A stretch of 64,000 nt of DNA. Origin: DATKBT01 sp035546295 (GTDB taxonomy: Bacteria; Acidobacteriota; Thermoanaerobaculia; Multivoradales; Multivoraceae). Within the stretch, counting starts at the first letter, position 1, and each line of letters opens with the position of its first letter. The DNA is taken from contig DATKBT010000125.1 of assembly GCA_035546295.1 (NCBI GenBank), positions 372,001 to 436,000 on the forward strand. The letters are read 5' to 3'. Made by a program: the position numbers and the translations under genes. Below the pieces are notes generated by a model that had not been told where the DNA came from, did no database searches, and saw only the letters and a list, made by a program, of their open reading frames with translations. Positions 10,654 through 19,897 of the stretch are shown here, piece after piece.

Positions 10654-12647
10654 GCCGGCGCCTCGACCAGACCTTCGAGCTCCAGTCCCACTTCCGGCCG
10701 CAGGGGGACCAGCCGGCCGCGATCGAGCAGCTCGTGGCCGGGCTCGAGGCGGGCGACCGCGAGCAGGTGCTGCTCGGCGTCACCGGCTCGGGCAAGACCT
10801 TCACCGTGGCCGAGGCGCTGGCCCGGACCAACCGTCCCACCCTCGTGCTGTCGCACAACAAGACCCTCGCGGCGCAGCTCTACCAGGAGTTCCGGCATTT
10901 CTTCCCCAACAACGCGGTGGAGTACTTCGTCTCCTACTACGACTACTACCAGCCGGAGGCCTACGTCCCGCAGAGCGACACCTATATCGAGAAGGAGACC
11001 TCGATCAACGACGAGATCGAGCGGCTCCGGCTGCGCGCCACGACCTCGATCTTCGAGCGTCGCGACGTGTTGATCGTCGCCTCGGTGTCGTGCATCTACG
11101 GGCTCGGCTCGCCGGAGGCCTTCTACGGCATGCTGCGCTTCTTCGCCCGTGGCGCGCAGCAGCCGCTGGAGGAGGCGACCCGGGCGCTCGCCGACATGCA
11201 GTACGAGCGCACCCAGCTCGACCTGTTCCACGGCTCGTTTCGGGTGCGGGGCGACGCGCTCGAGGTCCTGCCCTCGTACGACGACCGCGGCATTCGAATC
11301 GAGTTCTTCGGAGACGAGATCGAGCGCATCCGGCGTTTCGAGGTGCTCACCGGCAAGACAGTGGAGGAGATCGACCGGATTCCGATCTATCCGAACAGCC
11401 ACTACGTGACGCCGGAGGAGCGCATGAAGCGGGCGATCGGTACGATCGAGGAGGAGCTCGGCCAGCGACTCGACGAGCTGGGTCGCATGGGGCGCCTGCT
11501 CGAGGCGCAGCGCCTCGAGCAGCGGACACGCTTCGATCTCGAGATGCTGCGCGAGATCGGCACCTGCGCCGGGATCGAGAACTACTCGCGGCACCTCACC
11601 GGGCTCGCCCCCGGACAGCCTCCGCCGACCCTGCTCGACTACCTGCCCGACGACTTCCTGCTGGTGGTCGACGAGAGCCATCAGACCCTTCCCCAGGTCC
11701 GCGGCATGTTCAACGGCGACCGCGCGCGCAAGGAGACGCTGGTCGAATACGGCTTCCGGCTGCCCAGCGCGCTCGACAACCGGCCCTTGACCTTCGACGA
11801 GTTCGACGCCCGCTGCGGACAGCGCATCTACGTCTCGGCGACGCCGGGTCCGCTCGAGCTCGAGCGCACCGCCGGAGTCTTCGTCGAGCAGGTGATCCGT
11901 CCCACCGGCCTGCTCGACCCCGGGATCGAGGTTCGCCCTTCAGCGGGCCAGATCGACGACCTGGTCGAGCGCATCCGCGAGGTCGTGGAGCGCGGGGAGC
12001 GTGTGCTGGTGACCACCCTGACGAAGCGCATGGCCGAAGAGCTGACCCAGTACCTGGCCGAGCTCGGCATCCGGGTCCAGTACCTGCACAGCGACATCGA
12101 CACGCTCGAGCGGGTCCAGATCACCACCGGCCTGCGCCGCGGCGATTTCGACGTGCTGGTGGGGATCAACCTGCTGCGCGAGGGTCTCGACCTGCCGGAG
12201 GTCTCGCTGGTGGCCGTGATCGACGCCGACAAGGAAGGATTCCTGCGCAGCGAGACCTCGCTGATCCAGACCGCGGGGCGCGCGGCACGCAACGTCAACG
12301 GCCGCGTGGTGTTCTACGCCGACCGCGTCACCGATTCGATGCAGCGCGCGATCGACGAGACCGCGCGCCGCCGACGCAAGCAGGAAGAGCACAATCGCAA
12401 GCATGGCATCGTGCCGGCGTCGATCCTCAAGGAGATCTACAGCCCGCTGGTGCAGATGAGCAACCTCGACTACCTCCAGCCGCAGGCCCTCGAGGTCGCC
12501 GAGGACGACTCCCGGCCCCTGCGCGAGCGGATCGACACGCTGGAGAAGGAGATGCGGGCGGCCGCGAAGCGGCTCGAGTTCGAGGAGGCGGCGGTGCTGC
12601 GCGACCGCCTCAAGGAGCTTCGCGAGCTGCAGATCCTGGCAAGGTAG
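10650..12647 (+). CDS. uvrB: excinuclease ABC subunit B
   Basis: Damage-verifying helicase-like subunit of nucleotide excision repair. The start is ATG 10650, giving 665 residues, the usual size. Walker A (GVTGSGKTF) is at about 42-50, the damage-probing beta-hairpin (YYDYYQPEAYVPQSDTYIEK) at about 96-115, VDESH is present in motif II, and the UVR motif that binds UvrC is at the end (RIDTLEKEMRAAAKRLEFEE). uvrC follows after 10 bases, so the two probably share an mRNA. Confidence 0.97.
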   Translation: MSRRLDQTFELQSHFRPQGDQPAAIEQLVAGLEAGDREQVLLGVTGSGKTFTVAEALARTNRPTLVLSHNKTLAAQLYQEFRHFFPNNAVEYFVSYYDYYQPEAYVPQSDTYIEKETSINDEIERLRLRATTSIFERRDVLIVASVSCIYGLGSPEAFYGMLRFFARGAQQPLEEATRALADMQYERTQLDLFHGSFRVRGDALEVLPSYDDRGIRIEFFGDEIERIRRFEVLTGKTVEEIDRIPIYPNSHYVTPEERMKRAIGTIEEELGQRLDELGRMGRLLEAQRLEQRTRFDLEMLREIGTCAGIENYSRHLTGLAPGQPPPTLLDYLPDDFLLVVDESHQTLPQVRGMFNGDRARKETLVEYGFRLPSALDNRPLTFDEFDARCGQRIYVSATPGPLELERTAGVFVEQVIRPTGLLDPGIEVRPSAGQIDDLVERIREVVERGERVLVTTLTKRMAEELTQYLAELGIRVQYLHSDIDTLERVQITTGLRRGDFDVLVGINLLREGLDLPEVSLVAVIDADKEGFLRSETSLIQTAGRAARNVNGRVVFYADRVTDSMQRAIDETARRRRKQEEHNRKHGIVPASILKEIYSPLVQMSNLDYLQPQALEVAEDDSRPLRERIDTLEKEMRAAAKRLEFEEAAVLRDRLKELRELQILAR

Positions 12648-12657
12648 CGTCGGCGCG

Positions 12658-14466
12658 ATGACGCCGAAGCTGGAGGAGCAGATCCGGTCGCTTCCCGACC
12701 AGCCCGGGATCTACGTGTTCCGGGACGCCGAAGGCCAGGCGCTCTACGTCGGCAAGGCGAAGTCGCTCAAGCGGCGCGTCATCCACTACCTCGGAGCGCA
12801 GTCCGAAGCGCGGTTGCAGACGATGGTCGACGAGGCGGTCGACCTCGAGTTCCTGGTCACCGGCTCCGAGGCCGACGCGCTGGCGGTCGAGAACGCCTGG
12901 ATCAAGGACCGGATGCCGCGCTACAACATCAGGCTGCGCGACGACAAGACCTACCCCTACCTCAAGCTCACCCTGGCCGAGGAGTATCCGCGGATCGCCT
13001 TCACGCGCCGCATCCGGCGCGACGGCGCCGAGTACTACGGTCCCTACCTGCCGGCCGGCCTGGCGCGGCGCGCGATCAAGCTGGTTCAGAAGCTGTTCGG
13101 CGTGCGGGTGTGCCGGATCGAAATCGACGGGCAGCTTCCTCGCCCCTGTCTCTACTACGACATGCGCCGCTGCCTCGGGCCCTGCGTCGAGGGCCTGACC
13201 ACCCGCGAGGAGTACGGCCGTGCGGTCGAGCGTGCGCGGCTGTTCCTCGCCGGCAAGAACGACGCGCTGGTCTCCGAGCTGCGCCAGCAGATGCTCGAGT
13301 CCGCGGACCGGGAGGAGTTCGAGACGGCGGCGAGGCTGCGCGACACGATCTCCGAGGTCGAGTCGATCTCGCAACGCCGCCGGCTGGCCGCCGATCGGGC
13401 GGAGGACGTCGACATCTACGGGGTGCACGTCGAGGGCGGCAACGCCGCGGTGAGCGCTCTGATCATGCGCGGCGGCCAGGTGCTCGATCGCCGCGAGCTG
13501 TTCTGGGAGGACGCCGGGGACGTGTCGCCCGAGCGGCTGCTCTCCGAGCTGCTGCCCCAGATCTACGATCGCACCACCTTCATTCCCAAGGAGATCCACC
13601 TGCCGGCCCCGGTCGAGGGTGAGGAGGCGCTGGGCGAGTGGCTGAGCGAGCGGCGGGGGAGCCGGGTCTTCATCCGCCTGCCGTCGCGGGGGCCGCGCGC
13701 CCACCGCATCGCGCTCGCGCACCAGAACGCCAAGATGGCCTTCCGTCGGCGTTTCCGAGCCGCCCAGGCGATCCCGGCCGGCGCGCTGGCGCTGGCCCGA
13801 GAGCTGGATCTCACCGAGCCACCGCGGCGGATCGAGGGCTTCGACATCTCCACCTTCCATGGGTCCGAGACCGTGGCGTCGCTGGTGGTCTGGCACGAGG
13901 GGAGGATGCGCAAGGGCGAGTACCGGAGCTTCAACATCCGCGGCGTCGATCGCACCGACGACTTCGAGTCGATCCGTCAGGCGGTCGAACGCCGCTACCG
14001 GCGGCGGCTCGAGGAGGTCGGCGAGATGCCGGACCTGATCCTGATCGACGGCGGGCGCGGCCAGCTCAACGCGGCGCTGGCGAGCCTGACCGAGCTCGGC
14101 GTCGAGGACACCCCGGTGGTCGGCCTCGCCAAGCGCGAGGAGGAGCTGTACCTGCCGTCGAGCCCGGAGCCGGTGCGGCTGAGACGGGACCACGCGGGGT
14201 TGCAGCTCCTGCAGATGGTTCGCGACGAGGCTCACCGATTCGCGGTGTCCAGGCACCGGCGGCGGCGCTCGGCGCGCACCCTCGAGAGCCGCTTCGATCG
14301 GCTCCGCGGCGTCGGCGAGGTGAGGCGCAAGCGGCTGATCCGCGCCTTCGGGAGCTTCCGGGGCGTCGAGGCCGCGAGCCTCGAGGAGCTCACTTCCGTG
14401 CTCGGCGAGCGGGTCGCGCGCTCGGTCTTCGACCAGCTCCGTGAGCTCGCCTCACGCGATGGGTAG
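12658..14466 (+). CDS. uvrC: excinuclease ABC subunit C
   Basis: Dual endonuclease that cuts on both sides of the lesion verified by UvrB. The 602 residues show the GIY-YIG domain (residues 11-40, LPDQPGIYVFRDAEGQALYV), a Cys-rich segment (PCLYYDMRRCLGPC, about 165), a UVR motif (about 208-240), the RNase H-like endonuclease domain (FDISTFHGS, DLILIDGGRGQL) and tandem helix-hairpin-helix motifs near the C-terminus (RGVGEVRRKRLIRAFGSF). It directly follows uvrB. Confidence 0.96.
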   Translation: MTPKLEEQIRSLPDQPGIYVFRDAEGQALYVGKAKSLKRRVIHYLGAQSEARLQTMVDEAVDLEFLVTGSEADALAVENAWIKDRMPRYNIRLRDDKTYPYLKLTLAEEYPRIAFTRRIRRDGAEYYGPYLPAGLARRAIKLVQKLFGVRVCRIEIDGQLPRPCLYYDMRRCLGPCVEGLTTREEYGRAVERARLFLAGKNDALVSELRQQMLESADREEFETAARLRDTISEVESISQRRRLAADRAEDVDIYGVHVEGGNAAVSALIMRGGQVLDRRELFWEDAGDVSPERLLSELLPQIYDRTTFIPKEIHLPAPVEGEEALGEWLSERRGSRVFIRLPSRGPRAHRIALAHQNAKMAFRRRFRAAQAIPAGALALARELDLTEPPRRIEGFDISTFHGSETVASLVVWHEGRMRKGEYRSFNIRGVDRTDDFESIRQAVERRYRRRLEEVGEMPDLILIDGGRGQLNAALASLTELGVEDTPVVGLAKREEELYLPSSPEPVRLRRDHAGLQLLQMVRDEAHRFAVSRHRRRRSARTLESRFDRLRGVGEVRRKRLIRAFGSFRGVEAASLEELTSVLGERVARSVFDQLRELASRDG

Positions 14467-14544
14467 GAGCCCACGTGCTCCTCTGCGCGCTGAAGGACGA
14501 CCACGGGGCATCCTGCGGCCGACCGGCGACCTTGACCGCCGGCC

Positions 14545-14550
14545 TATAAT
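14545..14550 (+). promoter_or_regulatory. -10 box upstream of the PATAN/J/TPR gene
   Basis: A perfect TATAAT, 105 bases before the ATG at 14655. No -35 box is found at the right distance; TTGACC upstream is only seven bases away and cannot pair with it. Confidence 0.35.
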
Positions 14551-14654
14551 GATCAACTGCGTTGGAGCAGCCAACTCGCCCTCGAAGCGCGTGTCTCGGA
14601 GCGCCAGACGGGCTGCTGCGAGCTGGCTGGACCTCCGCGACTGGACCACAAGCG

Positions 14655-16139
14655 ATGCCCCCTCAAGCGCAAACCGGCGCCGCCGTGGTCGCCGCCATCC
14701 GTTCGATCTGGCTCGAGCGGCGCGATGCGGAGCTCGTGCTCCAGCGGCCCAAAGGGAGCGCCCGGCTGACCTTCCGCAAGGGCGAGCTCTACTTGCCGTC
14801 GAACCACGCCGCCGCTCCCCGGCTCAAGGCGCTCCTGGAGCACGTGAACCGGTCGAGCTCGGAGCACGCGCGCCGCGTCGACGACGCCCTGGGGACACTG
14901 GTCGATCGGCTCGTCGAGGCGGTCATGGCGACCGACCTGGTGGATTGGCGCATCGAGGCTGCGATGAACCGCGAGATTGAGCTGGTCGGGCCACTGCCGA
15001 CCGCTGCGCTCGTGATGCGAGGCACCGTCCGCAACCTGGACGAGAAGCAGCTCCTCGAGCGACTGCGCGGCGAGGCCTCGCTCGTCGAGGCGCATGGCGA
15101 CGCCAGCCTGCTGGCTCGGCTTCCGGGCCTCGACAAATCCGACGCCTTCCTCCATTCGCGCGCCGAGAAGCCGGTGACGGTCGAGGCGCTCCTCAAGCAG
15201 GCGCCCGCGCCGCGACTGAACGCGCTGCGGGCTCTGGGCAGGCTCGAAGCCATCGACATGCTCCGGGTGGTCGACCCCAGTCGCAGCGAGCAGCCGGCCG
15301 AGCTCGACGAGGAGGAGCGAATGGCGGCGATGGTGCAGCGCCTCGAGCAGAAGGTGAAGAGCTGGCTCGACGCTCGTCCCGTGCGCCTCGATGCCAATGC
15401 GCACTACGAGATCGTGGCCGACCGGGTGACGAGGCTGTCGTCTCTCAACCACTACGAGATCCTGGATCTAGAAATCCACTCCGACGAGCGGGAGGTGCAC
15501 CGCGCCTACGACCGGATCGGGCGACTGGTCCATCCGGTCCACGCGAAGCGGCTGGGCGTGAGCGCGCCGGCGCTCTCGCTGGTCTTCGAGCAGGCGACGG
15601 TCGCCTACCTGACGTTGATGGACGCCGAGCGGCGCGCCGGCTACAACTACAGCGCTGGAATCGAGGGCGCCGCGAGCCTGTCGCCAGAGGAGCGCGGTAG
15701 GAGGCGCGTGAAGGCGGCACGCAAGGCGCACGAGCGTGCTCGCCAGCTGGCGAAGAAGGAGGAGATCCATTTCGCGATCGAGCTCGCCCGGCAGGCGGTG
15801 GCGATGGATCCCCAGCCGAAGTACCTGGCGCTGCTCGGTCGCCTCCTCGCCCGCAATCCGCAGTGGTTCACCGAATCGATCGACACCTACCATCGCGCCA
15901 TCGAGCTGGCCCCCGACGATCTCGATCTGCGCCTCGAGATGGCGGAGCGCTACGAGGAGAGGGGAGAGGATGAGCGGGTGCGCGCGATCTGCCGCGAGGT
16001 CCTCCAGCAGCAGCCGTCGAACGCGCGGGCCCAGGGCCTGCTCGGCCAGATCGGCGATGAGCGAGCGGAGGCGAAGCCGGCGTCGGGGGGGCTGATGGAG
16101 CGCATTCGACGCTGGATGGGAGGTCGCGGTGCGTCCTGA
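14655..16139 (+). CDS. PATAN-like/degenerate J-domain/TPR protein
   Basis: The start is ATG 14655, giving 494 residues. The N-terminus (about 10-60) resembles DUF4388/PATAN domains (RPKGSARLTFRKGELYLPSN). Residues about 262-330 look like a J-domain (NHYEILDLEIHSDEREVHRA), but the HPD triad is replaced by His293-Pro294-Val295, so it should not stimulate an Hsp70 ATPase. TPR-like helices follow (about 360-480, HRAIELAPDDLDLRLEMAER). Similar PATAN/J/TPR proteins are common in Acidobacteriota and Myxococcota and probably act as scaffolds. The exact role is unknown. It is followed directly by rnpB. Confidence 0.7.
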   Translation: MPPQAQTGAAVVAAIRSIWLERRDAELVLQRPKGSARLTFRKGELYLPSNHAAAPRLKALLEHVNRSSSEHARRVDDALGTLVDRLVEAVMATDLVDWRIEAAMNREIELVGPLPTAALVMRGTVRNLDEKQLLERLRGEASLVEAHGDASLLARLPGLDKSDAFLHSRAEKPVTVEALLKQAPAPRLNALRALGRLEAIDMLRVVDPSRSEQPAELDEEERMAAMVQRLEQKVKSWLDARPVRLDANAHYEIVADRVTRLSSLNHYEILDLEIHSDEREVHRAYDRIGRLVHPVHAKRLGVSAPALSLVFEQATVAYLTLMDAERRAGYNYSAGIEGAASLSPEERGRRRVKAARKAHERARQLAKKEEIHFAIELARQAVAMDPQPKYLALLGRLLARNPQWFTESIDTYHRAIELAPDDLDLRLEMAERYEERGEDERVRAICREVLQQQPSNARAQGLLGQIGDERAEAKPASGGLMERIRRWMGGRGAS

Positions 16140-16146
16140 GATGCGA

Positions 16147-16152
16147 TAGACT
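16147..16152 (+). promoter_or_regulatory. -10 box for rnpB
   Basis: TAGACT just after the stop codon of the preceding gene would place the transcription start near 16159, exactly at the predicted 5' end of RNase P RNA. No convincing -35 box is seen. Confidence 0.45.
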
Positions 16153-16157
16153 GGGTG

Positions 16158-16545
16158 GGCCGGAGGATCGGACCGGGTCGCGGCGGCGACAGCCGTCGAG
16201 GAAAGTCCGAACTCCAACGGGCAGCATGCTCGCCAACCGCGAGGCGCGGCGACGCGACGGAAAGTGCAACAGAGAGCAGACCGCCCGCGGCTTCGGCCGT
16301 GAGGTGAGGGTGAAACGGTGCGGTAAGAGCGCACCGCTCGGCCGGCGACGGACCGAGGCACGGCAAACCCCATGCGGAGCAAGACCAAATAGGGAGCACG
16401 GTCGAGCGGGCCGCCTGTCCCGCCAGCGCCTTCGGGCGCTCCGTTCTCCGGGTAGGTCGCTCGAGCCGTCGAGCAATCGGCGGCCCAGAGGAATGACCCG
16501 GGCGCTTCGGCGCAACAGAATTCGGCTTACGAGATCCTCCGGTTG
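16158..16545 (+). ncRNA. rnpB: RNase P RNA, bacterial type A
   Basis: Catalytic RNA that trims tRNA 5' leaders. P1 is formed by CCGGAGGATC (16160-16169) pairing with GATCCTCCGG (16533-16542). The universal core is present: GAGGAAAGTCC (16198-16208), the GGAAAGTGCAACAGAGAGCA block (from about 16259), GAGGTGAGGGTGAAACGGTG, and the distal P4 strand ACAGAATTCGGCTTAC (16515-16530). A strong terminator hairpin follows. Confidence 0.97.
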
Positions 16546-16593
16546 CTGGCCTCTGAATGTGCTGGTTGGCGCATTCGAGGCCAGCAGTGTTTT
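16544..16593 (+). terminator. rnpB intrinsic terminator
   Basis: A 10-bp stem (TGCTGGCCTC 16544-16553 with GAGGCCAGCA 16577-16586) carries an inner stem GAATGTGCT/GGCGCATTC and is followed by GTGTTTTCCCC with four T at 16590-16593. The inner part shares the 16-base seed CCTC[C/T]GAATGTGCTGG with the repeats at 7157-7190 and 7280-7303. Confidence 0.75.
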
Positions 16594-16970
16594 CCCCTCC
16601 ACGAGGAGGAGCCTCGCAATGCGCCCCAACCAGGAGTAGGGCGCCGCTCGGGGCCGTGGGGGAGGGGCGGGTGCCCCGGATCGAGTCGAGGCGACGCCCA
16701 CGTGGAACCTCGATCTTGCGGACGGGGAGGTTGAGCCGAAGGGCGCGGACAGGGGCGGAGGCTCGCCGTTTCGACGGAGGATGCCCGAAGGCCAGTTGAC
16801 CGTGCGGCTGGGGCGCAGGTACGCTGACAGGCCTCTACGAGGCCGAGCTCCGATCGTGATCGCGTCGTGCGTGTCGGGGGGTCGGCTCCCGGGCGATCGG
16901 CTCCGCTCGGTTCGAAGCGGTCGGCGTACGGCCGGCGCCGCTTTCTGCGCGACCAGCCCCCTTCGTCCCC
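16594..16970 (+). other. intergenic region with a promoter at 16796-16825
   Basis: No credible gene here. CTGGTTGGCGCATTCGAGGC (from 16562) recurs inverted near 16614-16636 as GCCTCGCAATGCGCCCCAAC, an imperfect inverted repeat around the terminator tail. TTGACC (16796-16801), an 18-base spacer and TACGCT (16820-16825) form a likely promoter for the cyclic-nucleotide/FHA gene, with a leader of about 140 bases. The remaining bases look featureless. Confidence 0.45.
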
Positions 16971-17762
16971 ATGGTCAAGACGGTCTTCAAGCGTGGCAGC
17001 GACCGGAAGGCGGGATCAACCGACTTCTCGATCGAGGTTCCGGCGGGGGAGTATCTCTTCCGGGAGGGGGACCTCGGGACCGAGATGTTCATCGTCCAGG
17101 ATGGACGAATCGAGATCGTGAAGGCCGTCGACGGCGAGGAGCATCAGCTCGCCGTGCTCGAGAAGGGGGACTTCTTCGGCGAGATGTCGGTGCTCGAGGA
17201 GCTGCCGCGCACCGCGTCGGCGAGGACGCTGGCCGGCAGCCGGCTGCTGCAGATCAACGGGTCGACCTTCGATCAGATGCTGCACGACAACCCCGAGATC
17301 GCGGTACGCATGATGCGCAAGCTGTCGAGCCGACTGCGCCGGACCGAGAACCTCCTGCAGGACGTCCTCGGGCGGGCGGCGCCGGCGGCCGCGCACGAGG
17401 CGCCCGGGACGCCGATGACCGACACGCAGCGGCCTTCTTCGACCCAGCGGATGGTCCACAGCGAGACCGGCGTCGAGCTGTTCTTGTCCTCGGGCTCCGA
17501 GTCGACGGTCGGCCGCCACGACCCGGTGACCGGCATCCATCCGGACATCGACCTCTCCGAGGTCGACAGCAGCCGCTCGACCAGCCGTCGCCACGCCAAG
17601 GTCTATCGCCGGGGCGGCAAGTTCTTCCTCACCGAGGAGATCGGCACCACCAACGGGACCTTCGTCAACGGGATCCGGCTCGAGACCGGCGTTCCCTGCG
17701 AGCTCAAGACCGGGGACGAGGTGCAGTTCGGTCTCGTGCGAATGGAGTTTCGCGTCGACTGA
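16971..17762 (+). CDS. cyclic-nucleotide-binding and FHA domain protein
   Basis: A 263-residue cytoplasmic signalling protein. Residues about 18-125 form a CRP-like cyclic-nucleotide domain with an intact phosphate cassette (GDFFGEMSVLEELPRTAS, Glu71 and Arg80). A Pro/Ala linker follows, then an FHA domain (about 160-263) with GRHD, SRRHA and TTNGTFVNG, the residues that bind phosphothreonine. There is no DNA-binding domain, so it is not a transcription factor of CRP type; it likely links a nucleotide signal to a phosphoprotein partner. The start ATG follows the rnpB-recG intergenic promoter. recG lies 68 bases downstream. Confidence 0.85.
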   Translation: MVKTVFKRGSDRKAGSTDFSIEVPAGEYLFREGDLGTEMFIVQDGRIEIVKAVDGEEHQLAVLEKGDFFGEMSVLEELPRTASARTLAGSRLLQINGSTFDQMLHDNPEIAVRMMRKLSSRLRRTENLLQDVLGRAAPAAAHEAPGTPMTDTQRPSSTQRMVHSETGVELFLSSGSESTVGRHDPVTGIHPDIDLSEVDSSRSTSRRHAKVYRRGGKFFLTEEIGTTNGTFVNGIRLETGVPCELKTGDEVQFGLVRMEFRVD

Positions 17763-17830
17763 TCGATGACGCGACCGCCTCCAATCCGGCGGCGACGGAT
17801 GGCCTCCTCTTGACTCCGAGCGGAGGCGCC

Positions 17831-19897
17831 GTGGGGTCACCCGCCGAGCTCGACCTCGGCGCGCCGATCGAGTCCGTGCGCGGCGTCGGTCCGGCACGGG
17901 CCGCTGCGCTGCGGGCCGCCGGCATCGGCACCGTCGGAGCCCTCCTCTCCGTGCTCCCGAGGGCCTACCAGGACCGCCGGACCCTCTCGACCGTTCGCGA
18001 CATCCTCGCCGGCGGCGTCGACTCGGCGACCCTGCTCGTGCGCCTGACCTCGCTGTCGCGGCGCCGGATCCGGCGGCGAGGAGCGAGCCTGGTCGAGGGC
18101 AAGGCCGTCGACTCGACCGGCGAGCTGCGAGCCGTCTGGTTCAACCGGCCGTACCTCGCCGACCAGGTGGATCCCGCAAGCGAGGTCCTGCTGCACGGCC
18201 GGATCCGCCGCAGCGCGCGTGGCGTCGAGTTGGTCAACGCCTCGGTGACGACCGTCGACGGCGCCGCGCCGCGCACCTGCGCGCGCCGGATCGTGCCGGT
18301 CTACCCGCGGGTGGGCGAGGTCGCCCCGAGCACCGTCTCGCGCCTGGTCGCGGCCGTCCTCGGCGATGGGCGAGGGCTTCCGATCAGCGATCCGATCCCC
18401 TTCTCCCTCCGCCAGAAGCGTGGTCTCCCTTCGCTGTGCGAAGCCCTGATCGGCCTGCACCGGCCGCTGCCGCGCGCCGACGCGGCATTGCTCGAGCGCG
18501 GCGAGTCGCCCGAGCACCAGCGCCTCGCCTACGGCGAGCTGCTCCTGCAGCAGCTCGCCCTGGCGCGTGCGCGAAGGGCCCATCGCGCTCTCCCCAAGCC
18601 GCACCGCTACGCGATCGACGATCGCCTCAGAGCCGCGGTCCGGAGCATGCTGTCCTTTCCCCTGACCGGCGCGCAGCAGCGCGTCCTCGGCGAGCTGGTC
18701 GCCGATCTCGAGCGCCCCGAGCCGATGCTCCGCCTGCTGCAGGGGGACGTCGGCTGCGGCAAGACCGTGGTTGCGGGCCTGCTCCTTGCGGTGGCCCTCG
18801 AAAACCGACTCCAGGGCGCCTTCATGGCGCCGACCGAGCTCCTGGCCGAGCAGCACTTCCGGACCCTGAGCCGGCTCTACGACGGGCGCTACCGCGTCGA
18901 CCTGCTGACCGGCTCGACCGCCCAACCGCGGCTCCGGCAGAGGATCGCGAGCGGAGAGAGCGATCTGGTGGTGGGCACCCATTCGCTGATCACCGAGGGA
19001 CTAGACTTCGCGCGGCTCGGGCTGGCAGTGATCGACGAGCAGCACCGCTTCGGCGTGTCGCAGAGGCGCCGGCTCGAGCGCAAGGGTGTGCGACCCGACG
19101 TGCTGGTGATGACTGCGACGCCGATCCCCCGTTCCCTGGCGATGACCGCTTACGGGGACCTCGACCTCTCGGTGATCGACGAGCTGCCGCCTGGGCGCCG
19201 GCCGCCGGCCACCGAGCTGGTGCCCCGCGCCCGGCGCCGGCGGGTGTTCGCGGCCGTCGAGAGCGAGCTGCGCGAGGGCGGGCAGGCCTTCGTCGTGTTC
19301 CCGCTGATCGCGGACAGCGACGAAATCGACGCCGGAGCCGTGGAGGGGCTGGGCGAGGAGTACCGTCGACGGTTCGCCGCGTACGGCGTCTCGGTGGCGA
19401 CCGGCCAGACGTCGCCCGCCGAGCGCGAGCGGAGCATGGAAGCCTTCGCGGCCGGTCGCTGCCGTGTGCTGCTCGCCACCACCGTGATCGAGGTGGGCGT
19501 CGACGTCGAGGCCGCCGGTTGCATGGTGATCGAAAGCGCCGAGCGTTTCGGGCTGGCCCAGCTCCACCAGCTTCGCGGGCGGGTCGGCCGGGGATCGGGC
19601 CGCTCGGCGTGCTGGGCGGTGCACGGAGGCCTGACCGACGCCGCACGCCGGCGCCTGGAGGTGTTTCGCCAGACCAGCGACGGCTTCCGGATCGCGGAGG
19701 CCGATCTCGAGCAGCGCGGTCCGGGCGAGCTGCTGGGGACCCGCCAGGCCGGCTGGAGCGAGCTGCGGATCGCAGATCCGGTGCGCGATCGCGCCCTCCT
19801 GGCGGCCGCGCGCGACGACGCCCGGGATCTGCTCGAGGAGCTGTCCGACGAGCTGACCGCAGGGCAGCTTGGCGCGTCGGCGGCGGAGGTGCGGTGA
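17831..19897 (+). CDS. recG: ATP-dependent DNA helicase RecG
   Basis: Branch-migrating helicase for stalled forks and recombination intermediates. I choose GTG 17831, preceded by CGGAGG, giving 688 residues, the normal size; the frame is open far upstream without RecG similarity. The N-terminal wedge domain includes RGVGPARAAALRAAGIGTVG and VLPRAYQDRR. Walker A (GDVGCGKTVV) is at about 303, DEQHRFG at about 402, and TATPIPRSLAMT follows. Motif VI region RGRVGRGSGRSACW is present. The stop overlaps the next start (GTGA). Confidence 0.95.
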   Translation: MGSPAELDLGAPIESVRGVGPARAAALRAAGIGTVGALLSVLPRAYQDRRTLSTVRDILAGGVDSATLLVRLTSLSRRRIRRRGASLVEGKAVDSTGELRAVWFNRPYLADQVDPASEVLLHGRIRRSARGVELVNASVTTVDGAAPRTCARRIVPVYPRVGEVAPSTVSRLVAAVLGDGRGLPISDPIPFSLRQKRGLPSLCEALIGLHRPLPRADAALLERGESPEHQRLAYGELLLQQLALARARRAHRALPKPHRYAIDDRLRAAVRSMLSFPLTGAQQRVLGELVADLERPEPMLRLLQGDVGCGKTVVAGLLLAVALENRLQGAFMAPTELLAEQHFRTLSRLYDGRYRVDLLTGSTAQPRLRQRIASGESDLVVGTHSLITEGLDFARLGLAVIDEQHRFGVSQRRRLERKGVRPDVLVMTATPIPRSLAMTAYGDLDLSVIDELPPGRRPPATELVPRARRRRVFAAVESELREGGQAFVVFPLIADSDEIDAGAVEGLGEEYRRRFAAYGVSVATGQTSPAERERSMEAFAAGRCRVLLATTVIEVGVDVEAAGCMVIESAERFGLAQLHQLRGRVGRGSGRSACWAVHGGLTDAARRRLEVFRQTSDGFRIAEADLEQRGPGELLGTRQAGWSELRIADPVRDRALLAAARDDARDLLEELSDELTAGQLGASAAEVR

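Noticed and set aside
14531..14550. TTGACC followed by TATAAT as a promoter
   Set aside because: The spacer is only seven bases; the two boxes cannot serve one sigma-70 promoter. Only the -10 box was kept.
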